A stretch of 8,196 bases of DNA, taken from positions 1 to 8,196 of the forward strand of contig JAFGWS010000134.1 of the NCBI GenBank assembly GCA_016937035.1, read 5' to 3'. The notes under the pieces are model-generated. The model was given only the letters and a program-made list of their open reading frames with translations. It made no database searches and had not been told where the DNA came from. Positions 1-7,931 of the stretch are shown here, piece by piece (the first letter of the stretch is position 1; every line of letters begins with the position of its first letter). Origin of the DNA: Pontiellaceae bacterium. GTDB lineage: Bacteria; Verrucomicrobiota; Kiritimatiellia; Kiritimatiellales; Pontiellaceae. The translations under genes and the position numbers were made by a program.

Positions 1-2
1 AG

Positions 3-380
3 TTACGGAAGAGAGGGACGCACCTTAAGCGTTTTTTCGCGCCTAATGGTTACGCTTCCGGGTTTTGCGCCGCGTGGTTTTCCGACGTGTTTGGCTTCGG
101 TATACACCACCGGGACCGAGCCGGCGTTTCGGGCTTTGGAGTGCCAGGCGGCAATGCCTGCGGCAATTCGGATCGTTGCGCTGTCCGGTTTTTCCCCGTC
201 CGGATGCCGAAGGATGACGTGACTGCCCGGGAGGGCATGTACATGAAACCAGAGGTCGTTCGGGGCCGCGATGCGCAGGCTGAGCAGGTCGTTGTCGGTG
301 TCCGTTTTTCCTGCAAGAGCCTCAAAGCCGTCGGGGAGTTCATATCTCCAATAATCGGGTTGGGGGACTTGGGTTTTCAT
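3..380 (-). CDS. Stand-alone NFACT-R (DUF814) domain protein
   Basis: This complete 125-residue protein consists almost entirely of the NFACT-R domain, which forms the C-terminal part of RqcH/Rqc2/NEMF and of fibronectin-binding proteins of the FbpA type. Visible landmarks are GKTDTDND (24-31), DLWFH (42-46), PGSHV (51-55), an AAGIAAWHSKAR helix (73-84) and the basic stretch KHVGKPRGAKPGSV (97-110). In full-length relatives this domain helps bind tRNA or the obstructed ribosomal 50S subunit during C-terminal tailing of stalled peptides. Here the NFACT-N domain, the helix-hairpin-helix and the coiled coils are all absent, so full RqcH activity is not expected. An RNA- or ribosome-binding role is inferred only. 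No signal peptide or membrane segment is seen. The ATG is preceded by only a weak purine stretch. The gene is divergent from the receptor-kinase operon, with 86 bases between the two start codons. The family call is fairly sure; the function is not known to me. Confidence 0.85.
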   Translation of the reverse strand: MKTQVPQPDYWRYELPDGFEALAGKTDTDNDLLSLRIAAPNDLWFHVHALPGSHVILRHPDGEKPDSATIRIAAGIAAWHSKARNAGSVPVVYTEAKHVGKPRGAKPGSVTIRREKTLKVRPSLP

Positions 381-389
381 CGGGCGTCT

Positions 390-398
390 TTTGTACCA
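390..398 (-). promoter_or_regulatory. Possible extended -10 element of the NFACT-R gene
   Basis: The minus strand reads TGGTACAAA, which fits the extended -10 form TGnTAnnnT in part (TACAAA matches TATAAT at four of six positions). It ends nine bases before the ATG, so a transcript would carry only a few leader bases. No good -35 box lies 16-18 bases upstream. This is a weak call from a short pattern. Confidence 0.2.
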
Positions 399-466
399 GT
401 GCGCTGTATGAAATACACGGAAAATCCGAATGTGGATCTGCTGTTCGCCCGGAAACTTGAGATTCT

Positions 467-1806
467 ATGAAGACGAAACCACCAGCTCGAATCGTGTTTT
501 CTGTCGTGTGCACGCTGCTTGCTGCGGCGTGCTCGCGCGAGCCGGTGCCGAGGGCGAAGTCCGCTGTGCCGGCGGAGTCTGCGGTTGAAACGCGTTCTTT
601 GCGCTGGATGGGGCATTGGAAGGGCGAGGGTCGTCGAGAGGAATTGGTCCGTCAGGTGTTGGAGGAGTTTGCATTTACGCACCCCGAAATTGACGTTTCG
701 TTTAAATTTGCTGCTGATGTTCTTCCGATCAGGAGTCAAACGGAAATGGGGAGATACATTGCCGATATGATTCGGGAAAACCGATGGGATTGGGATGTGA
801 TCTGGTTTGATCCGCTGGTCTATCGCAGTGTTGCGAAAGAACTGGGGGATTGGAACTGGGGCGAAAAGTATCTGGTCGATTTTTCCGGGATTGAGGCGGT
901 GGCCGGACGGCATAAAGAATCTTTGATGCAGGGTCCGACGGCGCATCAATATACCGCCGGGGTGATGCCGGGGCCGTACATTGAAGGCTTTTATTATGCG
1001 ATCTGGTATAATCGGGAGCTGGCTGAGAAAATAGGCATTGAGGTCAAAGAGGAAGGCATGACGCCGGAGGATCTGTTGGATTATGCGGATCAGGTTCGGG
1101 CCTATAATCTCCACGCGGAGCAGCCGGTCGCTTTCCTCCTGGACTATGGTGGAGCGGGCGCTTTGCGGCGCCTTTTTGTGAGTCTGCTGCGCTCGGCCCG
1201 GAAAGATGCGGCAGCGCCGGTCGGCGAAGCTGATGCACTGGCGCGGACCCTTGTTGTTTTTGAGGCATTAAAAGAGCGGTTTCCATCGGGCAGCGTACTC
1301 GTGCGTGCGGATCTGGCGCAAATTGCGCAGTCGCTGATCCATGAGGAGGCTCTGTTTTTTTGTGATGCGACATGGAGTTATACGGTGTTCGAGCAAGTTG
1401 ATCCGGAGGGGCTGAAAAAACTGCATCTGGCTCAGATGCCGAGGTTCCGTGACGGCGTTGATGAGGTTGTCGGCGGATATATTACCACCTGGGCGGTTTT
1501 GAAGGGTTCTCCGGGGCAGGATGAGGGCATCGAGTTGATGAAGTACTGGAGCCGCCCGGAAATTGCGGAGGAGTGGGTGCGTCGAACCAAATGTCCCAGT
1601 GGACTGGTGGGCAATCTGTATGATCCCTATTACGGGAATGATGGTTTTGCGAAATACCAGCGGTGCTTGGAAGAGTCCGGCTTTCCTGAGGTTTCAGATC
1701 CGCTGATGTTCCAGACGGAATTGGATGATGGAGTTAACTGGTCGTCCATGGAAAAAATTATAGCCGAGTTAACGGGAGAACCCTATCTGGATAAGGAGGT
1801 TCACTG

Positions 1807-1807
<1 letters not shown>
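467..1807 (+). CDS. Solute-binding lipoprotein, likely receptor of the adjacent kinase
   Basis: This 446-residue protein looks like an extracellular solute-binding protein of the ABC sugar-binding (SBP_bac_1/8-like) kind and has the usual length for that family. The N-terminus has basic residues, a hydrophobic core (about 9-21) and a lipobox-like LAAAC ending at Cys22, so it should be a lipid-anchored exported protein. Cys22 is followed by Ser and not Asp; under the E. coli +2 rule this would favour the outer membrane, but that rule may not hold here. Family-like features are an early strand-helix unit (RWMGHW then a VLEEFAFTHPEIDV helix), the hinge-region pattern IWYNRELAEKIGI beginning at residue 179, and a late GGYITTWAVLKGS segment followed by a helix with WSRPEIAEEW. 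The stop codon overlaps the kinase start as TGATG, and no permease or ATPase gene is adjacent. It therefore probably presents ligand to the kinase and does not feed a transporter. The ligand cannot be read from sequence; sugar or oligosaccharide is a family-based guess. Confidence 0.85.
1793..1800 (+). promoter_or_regulatory. Strong Shine-Dalgarno for the hybrid kinase
   Basis: AAGGAGGT is a near-perfect anti-16S match placed six bases before the kinase ATG at 1807. It lies inside the last codons of the binding-protein gene. Together with the one-base TGATG overlap it fixes the kinase start and points to coupled translation of receptor and kinase. Confidence 0.85.
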
Positions 1808-3804
<1,997 letters not shown>

Positions 3805-3805
3805 C

Positions 3806-3834
3806 TTAATCTGAGTGTTCAATTATTGTATCAT
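3806..3834 (+). promoter_or_regulatory. Possible sigma-70-like promoter of the small membrane gene
   Basis: TTAATC (3806-3811) and TATCAT (3829-3834) are 17 bases apart. The second matches TATAAT at five of six positions; the first is a weak -35. The region is AT-rich, starts directly after the kinase stop codon and would give a leader of about 17 bases that just includes the ribosome binding site at 3848. The gene could equally be read from the kinase transcript, since I see no terminator between them. Confidence 0.3.
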
Positions 3835-3847
3835 CTCGCTTTTTGAA

Positions 3848-3852
3848 AAGGA
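3848..3852 (+). promoter_or_regulatory. Ribosome binding site choosing ATG 3858
   Basis: AAGGA sits five bases before ATG 3858. A TTG in the same frame at 3843 lies upstream of this site and has no Shine-Dalgarno of its own, so the ATG is the better start. Confidence 0.6.
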
Positions 3853-3857
3853 AAGTC

Positions 3858-4112
3858 ATGAGACGCGGTACAGTACCTATGTTTAAGATGCGCCCCAGTA
3901 TGGGACCGTTGTTCGGAGCAGTTGTTGTTTCTCTGTTCGGTGTAGGGGTGTATCTATACGCCGACCAGGATCCGACGATGATTGATTTTAAGGAGACCTC
4001 AAAACTGATTTTGGCGTTTTGCGTAGCGCTTTCGGGCATATTGGTTATCATTTCCACAGGGCGTATGTGGTTTAGACATCTTTGGCACGACCGATACAAA
4101 AACAAGAGGTAG
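3858..4112 (+). CDS. Small two-helix membrane protein, unknown function
   Basis: I do not recognise this 84-residue protein. It begins with a basic segment (Arg2, Arg3, Lys10, Arg12), then a hydrophobic helix at about 16-35, a short acidic loop with DQDPTMIDFKE (36-46), a second hydrophobic helix at about 49-68 and a strongly basic tail rich in Arg, His and Lys. By the positive-inside rule both ends should be cytoplasmic, with the acidic loop outside. The start was set at the ATG served by the AAGGA site; a TTG start at 3843 would add five residues. It follows the kinase by 53 bases on the same strand, so cotranscription is possible, but nothing in the sequence ties it to signalling. It could be a small membrane regulator or an accessory subunit; neither can be shown from sequence. 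Confidence 0.65.
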   Translation: MRRGTVPMFKMRPSMGPLFGAVVVSLFGVGVYLYADQDPTMIDFKETSKLILAFCVALSGILVIISTGRMWFRHLWHDRYKNKR

Positions 4113-4176
4113 ACCGGGGTGCCGTTTTCCCAGGCAGAATTCTGTGACGTAAAAAGCTCGAACCGATTGACGAAGC

Positions 4177-4185
4177 TGTTATGTT
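4177..4185 (+). promoter_or_regulatory. Possible extended -10 element just before GTG 4192
   Basis: TGTTATGTT fits the extended -10 layout TGnTATnnT. Only six bases separate it from the GTG start, so transcription would begin at or next to the start codon. No convincing -35 box is visible. This agrees with the lack of a Shine-Dalgarno sequence before this gene but remains a short-motif call. Confidence 0.25.
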
Positions 4186-4191
4186 TTAAGT

Positions 4192-4779
4192 GTGAATCCG
4201 ATCAACCATTTTGAGCAGAACCGCCCGGTCCATCTGGCCCGGCGCGATGTCTATTTTGAAAAAGCCGCAGAGCTGATTTCGAACGAGCTGCACGGGCTGG
4301 AGTGCGGTCTGAAGAATGAGCGGTACGAGGAAATCCTCTTTATGCTGAGGACGGCCCGCCAGCATGCCCGATTTTCCATCCGTAATTCCGCAAAGAATGA
4401 GCACGACGAACAATTCAGTCTGTTCATTAATCTGCTGGCGGGAAACGTGAAAGCCGTGCTTTCGATGATTAACCTGAGAAAAATGGTCGAAAATTCTCAG
4501 GGTTCTTCATTCAGCTTCCTCGGCGTGAATCAAGCTTCGGCCGGCCTGCAGGCGGAGGAATACCAGCGCCGCGCGGAGGATATTGTCCGCTCTATGCAGA
4601 ATACCCTCAAACTGGCGGAAGAGCCGTTTAAAAAGCTTAAGGCGGGAAACCGGTCAACCGCTTCGAATGATGAAAACGAGCGTTACGAAAAAGCGCGTGC
4701 GCACTTTTCTGAACTGGTGAAAGAAAGGTCTTCGACCTACCGGGTTCCTTCTCTTATACGCAAATTTATGCGCTCCTGA
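4192..4779 (+). CDS. Hypothetical helical cytoplasmic protein
   Basis: This 195-residue protein is not one I can assign to a family. It has no signal peptide and no membrane segment. It is rich in charged residues and reads as a series of amphipathic helices, such as the FEKAAELISNELHGLECGL region (about 22-41), a LFINLLAGNVKAVLSMINLRKM stretch (about 76-98) and a long helix after residue 120. A Ser/Gly-rich patch (about 101-112) probably forms a loop, and the C-terminus is basic (Arg/Lys near SLIRKFMRS). The start is GTG: an in-frame TGA at 4168 limits the frame, no other start codon lies between, and the next in-frame Met is about residue 51. No ribosome binding site is evident. It faces mutL across a 54-base convergent gap, in which I see no clear terminator. 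It is likely a real gene given its length, composition and position in otherwise non-coding space. Confidence 0.7.
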   Translation: MNPINHFEQNRPVHLARRDVYFEKAAELISNELHGLECGLKNERYEEILFMLRTARQHARFSIRNSAKNEHDEQFSLFINLLAGNVKAVLSMINLRKMVENSQGSSFSFLGVNQASAGLQAEEYQRRAEDIVRSMQNTLKLAEEPFKKLKAGNRSTASNDENERYEKARAHFSELVKERSSTYRVPSLIRKFMRS

Positions 4780-4833
4780 AACCGTACGGTCCATGTTCTC
4801 CAGACGTCACCGATCGCGGGGTCGCTACGGCGT

Positions 4834-6663
4834 TCAGCTGGGCGGGTTTCGGCTGAATTTGCGGTCGAGTTCGGTAAAGCTGGTATAAATCAGCGTCGGT
4901 CTTCCACGCGGAGAGGTGTAGGGCATTTCGGTCTGAGCCAGGTCGGAAACCAGTTTTTCAATCTCTTTTTCGGAGAGCTGATCCTTCGTCCGCACCGCCG
5001 TCTGACAGGCCGCCTGCGCAATACGTTCACGCATCAATTCCCGCTCTCCGCGCTGTTTCCCGGCCTTCTCCAGCTCGCGCGCAATTTCCACCAGCAGCGA
5101 TTCAATCGGCCCTTCCTGCACATAGACCGGCAGCGCATCGACAATGAAGGTGTCGCCGCCGAACTCCGAAACGCCGAAACCCAGCTCCTGCAGCAGATCA
5201 AGATGCTGACGAACGGCGAGCGCATCGGACGGCAGTAAATCAATGGTTTCCGGGGCGAGCAGCCCCTGCTTCTGCACGGCGTTTTTTCGGGCGGCGCGGA
5301 TAAAGCGCTCAAAAAGGACTCGTTCGTGCGCAGCGCGCGGCTCCATCAAAACATAGCCGTCCTCGGTCTCCAGCACCACATAGTTTCCACCGATCTGTCC
5401 GACGATACGACACCATCCCCACGGGCTTTTCGGTGAAGGTTTCGGTGCGGCCTGCGGCACAGGATCTGAAACTTCTCCTCTTGCAACGGGCGGCGTCGGC
5501 GCACAGGATTCTCTTTTCGAAAGGTGTGATTCCACGACATTCGGGCGGACGAGCAGTTCGTCCATCTGTTTCTGGGTTTCAAAGCGCGGACGGATCGGTT
5601 TCGGAAGAGGCAGGACGATGGGCTCATGATCGGAACGCGCCATCAGCGGTTCCTCCGCCAACGCCTGCTGAGGGGAAAAGGCTTTGCCGAGCGCGGCAAC
5701 AATGGCATCGCGCAGCGCATTCGGCTCCCGGAAGCGAACCTCTTTTTTGGTGGGGTGCACATTGACATCCACCAGCGTCGGATCCATTTCAATAAAGAGA
5801 AAGACCGCCGGGTAACGTCCTTTGGCGATGAGCGGATGATACGCCTCGTTTAGTGCGTGATAAACCACCGGCGCGGAGGCGGGGCGCCCGTTGACAAAAA
5901 GATATTGATCCTGCCGATCTTTGCGCCCGGTCTGCGGCAATCCCGCCAATCCGCGGATCGTGTAGTCGCCCTCCGTATGATCAATCGGCAGGAGCTGTTC
6001 AAAGAAGCTGCGGCCGTAGAGTTCCGACACACGGTCCTCCATGCTCCCGGCTTTCGGGAGATTATAGGCCATCCGCTCATCCACCTTCAGGCTCATGCCG
6101 ATTGAAGGATGCGCCAGCGCATGCACCAGAAAGAGCTGACGGATATGTGAGAGCTCGGTCTGCTCCGCCCGAAGAAACTTACGCCGCGCGGGGACATTAA
6201 AAAACAGATTGCGGATTTCGATGCGCGTGCCGACCGGGCAGCCGATATCCTCCACGCTGAGCATTTTCCCTCCGGCAATCTGAATTTCCGTTCCGGCCAG
6301 TTGCTCTTCCGGTCGGGTGATCAGCGCAAAGCGCGACACCGAAGAGATGGCCGAGAGCGCCTCGCCGCGAAAGCCGAGCGTATGAATATTTTCAATATCG
6401 GCCTCTGAGCGGATTTTGCTGGTGGCGTGACGTTCGATACTCAGCAGCGCCTGATCGCGCGACATGCCGCAGCCGTTATCGGTCACAGTAATCAGTTGTC
6501 TTCCGCCGTGAATGGCTTCCACATCCACCTGCGTGGCCCCGGCGTCGATCGCATTTTCAAATAACTCCTTCATGACCGAGGCGGGGCGCTCCACCACCTC
6601 GCCGGCCGCAATCTTATTGATCACCTGATCGGGCAGTAACTGAATGACGGGTTTGCTTTGCAT
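4834..6663 (-). CDS. mutL: DNA mismatch repair protein MutL
   Basis: This complete 609-residue MutL couples mismatch recognition by MutS to strand incision and excision in the cytoplasm. The N-terminal GHKL ATPase is intact: IAAGEVVERPASV (18-30), Glu33 as the expected general base, Asn37, DNGCGM (62-67) and GFRGEAL (97-103), followed by the NVHPTKKEVRF segment near residue 300. A variable, Pro-rich linker runs from about 335 to 412, and the C-terminal dimerization domain follows. In that domain the endonuclease motif normally reading DQHA(x)2E(x)4E is EPRAAHE....E (441-452). The usual CPHGRP reads SPRGRP (584-589). The ACxxAVR motif is kept (Cys553), as is a clamp-binding-like QGLLAP (466-471). 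The Asp and both metal-binding His are therefore replaced, so nicking activity is probably weak or absent. The ATG start aligns well with the usual short MutL N-terminus, and no Shine-Dalgarno is evident. An intrinsic terminator separates it from the upstream DUF4139-like genes, so it should have its own promoter. Confidence 0.97.
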   Translation of the reverse strand: MQSKPVIQLLPDQVINKIAAGEVVERPASVMKELFENAIDAGATQVDVEAIHGGRQLITVTDNGCGMSRDQALLSIERHATSKIRSEADIENIHTLGFRGEALSAISSVSRFALITRPEEQLAGTEIQIAGGKMLSVEDIGCPVGTRIEIRNLFFNVPARRKFLRAEQTELSHIRQLFLVHALAHPSIGMSLKVDERMAYNLPKAGSMEDRVSELYGRSFFEQLLPIDHTEGDYTIRGLAGLPQTGRKDRQDQYLFVNGRPASAPVVYHALNEAYHPLIAKGRYPAVFLFIEMDPTLVDVNVHPTKKEVRFREPNALRDAIVAALGKAFSPQQALAEEPLMARSDHEPIVLPLPKPIRPRFETQKQMDELLVRPNVVESHLSKRESCAPTPPVARGEVSDPVPQAAPKPSPKSPWGWCRIVGQIGGNYVVLETEDGYVLMEPRAAHERVLFERFIRAARKNAVQKQGLLAPETIDLLPSDALAVRQHLDLLQELGFGVSEFGGDTFIVDALPVYVQEGPIESLLVEIARELEKAGKQRGERELMRERIAQAACQTAVRTKDQLSEKEIEKLVSDLAQTEMPYTSPRGRPTLIYTSFTELDRKFSRNPPS

Positions 6664-6670
6664 CCGGTAG

Positions 6671-6679
6671 AATGTAGCA
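6671..6679 (-). promoter_or_regulatory. Possible extended -10 element of mutL
   Basis: The minus strand reads TGCTACATT, an extended -10 pattern (TACATT matches TATAAT at four of six positions), with seven bases to the mutL ATG. Transcription from it would start at about the A of the ATG, giving a leaderless message. That would fit the absence of a Shine-Dalgarno sequence. No good -35 is visible. Confidence 0.25.
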
Positions 6680-6730
6680 GAATCCGCGCGGCAATCCCGC
6701 TGAAAGATCGATGAAAATTACTCCGAGCCT

Positions 6731-6770
6731 CTGAAATAAAAAAGGGCAGAACTCAAAAGTTCTGCCCTTT
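6731..6770 (-). terminator. Intrinsic terminator after the DUF4139-like operon
   Basis: AAAGGGCAGAACT (6741-6753) pairs perfectly with AGTTCTGCCCTTT (6758-6770) around a four-base loop. Read on the minus strand, the 13-pair hairpin is followed by a U-rich run (TTTTTTATTT), and it begins 17 bases after the stop codon of the gene at 6788. On the plus strand the run after the stem is only the three T of the stem itself, so it works mainly for the minus strand. Confidence 0.92.
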
Positions 6771-6787
6771 GATCCTTAGTGCCGCGA

Positions 6788-7906
6788 TTAGTTGCGGATG
6801 TTGCGGCGGTTGTAATGCATCTTGAACTCTTTTTTGCTGTTGGCGGGGAGTTCGATCTCAAACTTCAGCGTATAGGCATCTTCCAGCTCATATTCCATGT
6901 TGCACTCTTTCATGTCCCATTGACCTTGAATGTGCTGGATGAGGGTAAGCTTCGCGGGCGAATCTTTGAAGTTTTCGATTTCGGCGGTAATCAGCTCGTC
7001 GGTGTCGTAGAGAACAATACGGTTACTGTTGTTCCGGCGAATATTGATCCGCTCATCGGTCATCTTTTTCTGGGTGACGGTGATATCGCGGCTGTCGCCG
7101 ATGTACACTTTCATCTCCTCGCCGACCGGAACGAGAGCGGAATTATCCTCGCCCAGCATAATTGTTCCGCCGTGACCGTCGTCTTGGAAGACGCGTGCTT
7201 TCCCGCCGTTCAGCGCAAATTCGCCCAATCCGTTTTCCTTGGTGTTTTTGATCACGTAAGAGACCGGAATGCCGACGTTTCCGCTGACCTCTTCCGGATC
7301 CCACGGCAGCAGGTCGGCATCGAAGGTCCAGGTTTTTTCGATCGATACGCTGCCGGGATCGAGGAAGAGCAACTGCTTGGTTTCTTCGTGCAGGATTCCG
7401 CGCTCGAAGGCTTCGCCGTAGTCGAGGAGCACTCGTGCATTGTCGAAATCTTCGCCCGAGAAATTACGCAGAATCAGATGGCTCTTCAGGTCCACTTGGG
7501 TTTCCTCCTTATCGGCTACCATTTTATAGGTCACGAGGCGGTCGATGTTGTAGAGCAGATAAGAGATGCGCACGGTTTCCTGAACCGCTTCCTCACTGCT
7601 GATTGCCCAGACCAGCGCCTGTTCGTTCGGCGGATAGCTGACGTTGAGCAGCTTGACGTCGTCCGGGTTGTCGAGCACCTGAAGCCGAATGGAGTCGGCA
7701 TCGATGTTCACGCCGTTCCATGAAAAGTCGACGCTGTTGAGGCCCTGCTGCAGGGTCAGTACGCGTTCCTCTTCAATCAGGGTGGCGCTGGGGTTGTCGA
7801 GACGAATGTCGGTGTCGGCCCTTTCCGGAAGGGCGACCACTTTAAGGCGGGCCTGCGCGCTGGCGGCCAGTGCTGCGATTGCGATGATGGTAGTTAGATA
7901 TTTCAT
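6788..7906 (-). CDS. Exported DUF4139-like protein
   Basis: This 372-residue protein starts with a clear signal peptide: Lys2, a hydrophobic core (about 4-16) and a cleavage site most likely after AQA at residue 19. There is no lipobox and no second membrane segment, so it should be a soluble or surface-associated envelope protein. The middle and C-terminal parts resemble the DUF4139 region, with NGLGEFALNGGKARVF (225-240), LGEDNSALVPVGEEMKVYIG (251-270) and a final beta-rich part containing LKFEIELPANSKKEF (347-361). Proteins of this group are predicted beta-rich envelope proteins of unknown function. I cannot see a convincing N-terminal DUF4140-like coiled region. The start is set by GGAG six bases upstream of the ATG and by the signal peptide. 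The frame stays open well upstream, but that stretch overlaps the preceding gene and reads as an Arg/Ser-rich shadow. It lies 25 bases after the end of a paralogous gene, as in an operon, and ends at a strong terminator. Confidence 0.82.
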   Translation of the reverse strand: MKYLTTIIAIAALAASAQARLKVVALPERADTDIRLDNPSATLIEEERVLTLQQGLNSVDFSWNGVNIDADSIRLQVLDNPDDVKLLNVSYPPNEQALVWAISSEEAVQETVRISYLLYNIDRLVTYKMVADKEETQVDLKSHLILRNFSGEDFDNARVLLDYGEAFERGILHEETKQLLFLDPGSVSIEKTWTFDADLLPWDPEEVSGNVGIPVSYVIKNTKENGLGEFALNGGKARVFQDDGHGGTIMLGEDNSALVPVGEEMKVYIGDSRDITVTQKKMTDERINIRRNNSNRIVLYDTDELITAEIENFKDSPAKLTLIQHIQGQWDMKECNMEYELEDAYTLKFEIELPANSKKEFKMHYNRRNIRN

Positions 7907-7912
7907 GATTTT

Positions 7913-7916
7913 CTCC
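7913..7916 (-). promoter_or_regulatory. Shine-Dalgarno setting the start at 7906
   Basis: On the minus strand GGAG lies six bases before the ATG at 7906. The alternative in-frame ATG at 7919 overlaps this site and would add four residues before the signal peptide, so 7906 is preferred. Confidence 0.75.
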
Positions 7917-7931
7917 ATTTGAAAGTTGGTT

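Noticed and set aside
381..466. Plus-strand promoter for the receptor-kinase operon
   Set aside because: The divergent gap must hold one, but I found no -35/-10 pair with good matches and proper spacing on the plus strand.
377..1114. Minus-strand frame of 245 codons opposite the binding-protein gene
   Set aside because: The translation is rich in Arg, His and Pro as expected for an antisense frame, and it runs into the NFACT-R gene start region.
4135..4144. Perfect 10-base palindrome CAGAATTCTG
   Set aside because: It does not extend beyond ten bases, has no T-run and is not repeated nearby, so it is not supported as a terminator or operator.
4781..4790. Perfect 10-base palindrome ACCGTACGGT in the convergent gap before mutL
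   Set aside because: It has no loop, no GC-rich long stem and no T-run. It could be chance, so it is not called a terminator.
6779..7723. Long plus-strand open frame of 314 codons opposite the DUF4139-like gene
   Set aside because: It is the antisense shadow of a gene with a signal peptide, ribosome binding site and terminator, and its translation shows no domain I recognise.
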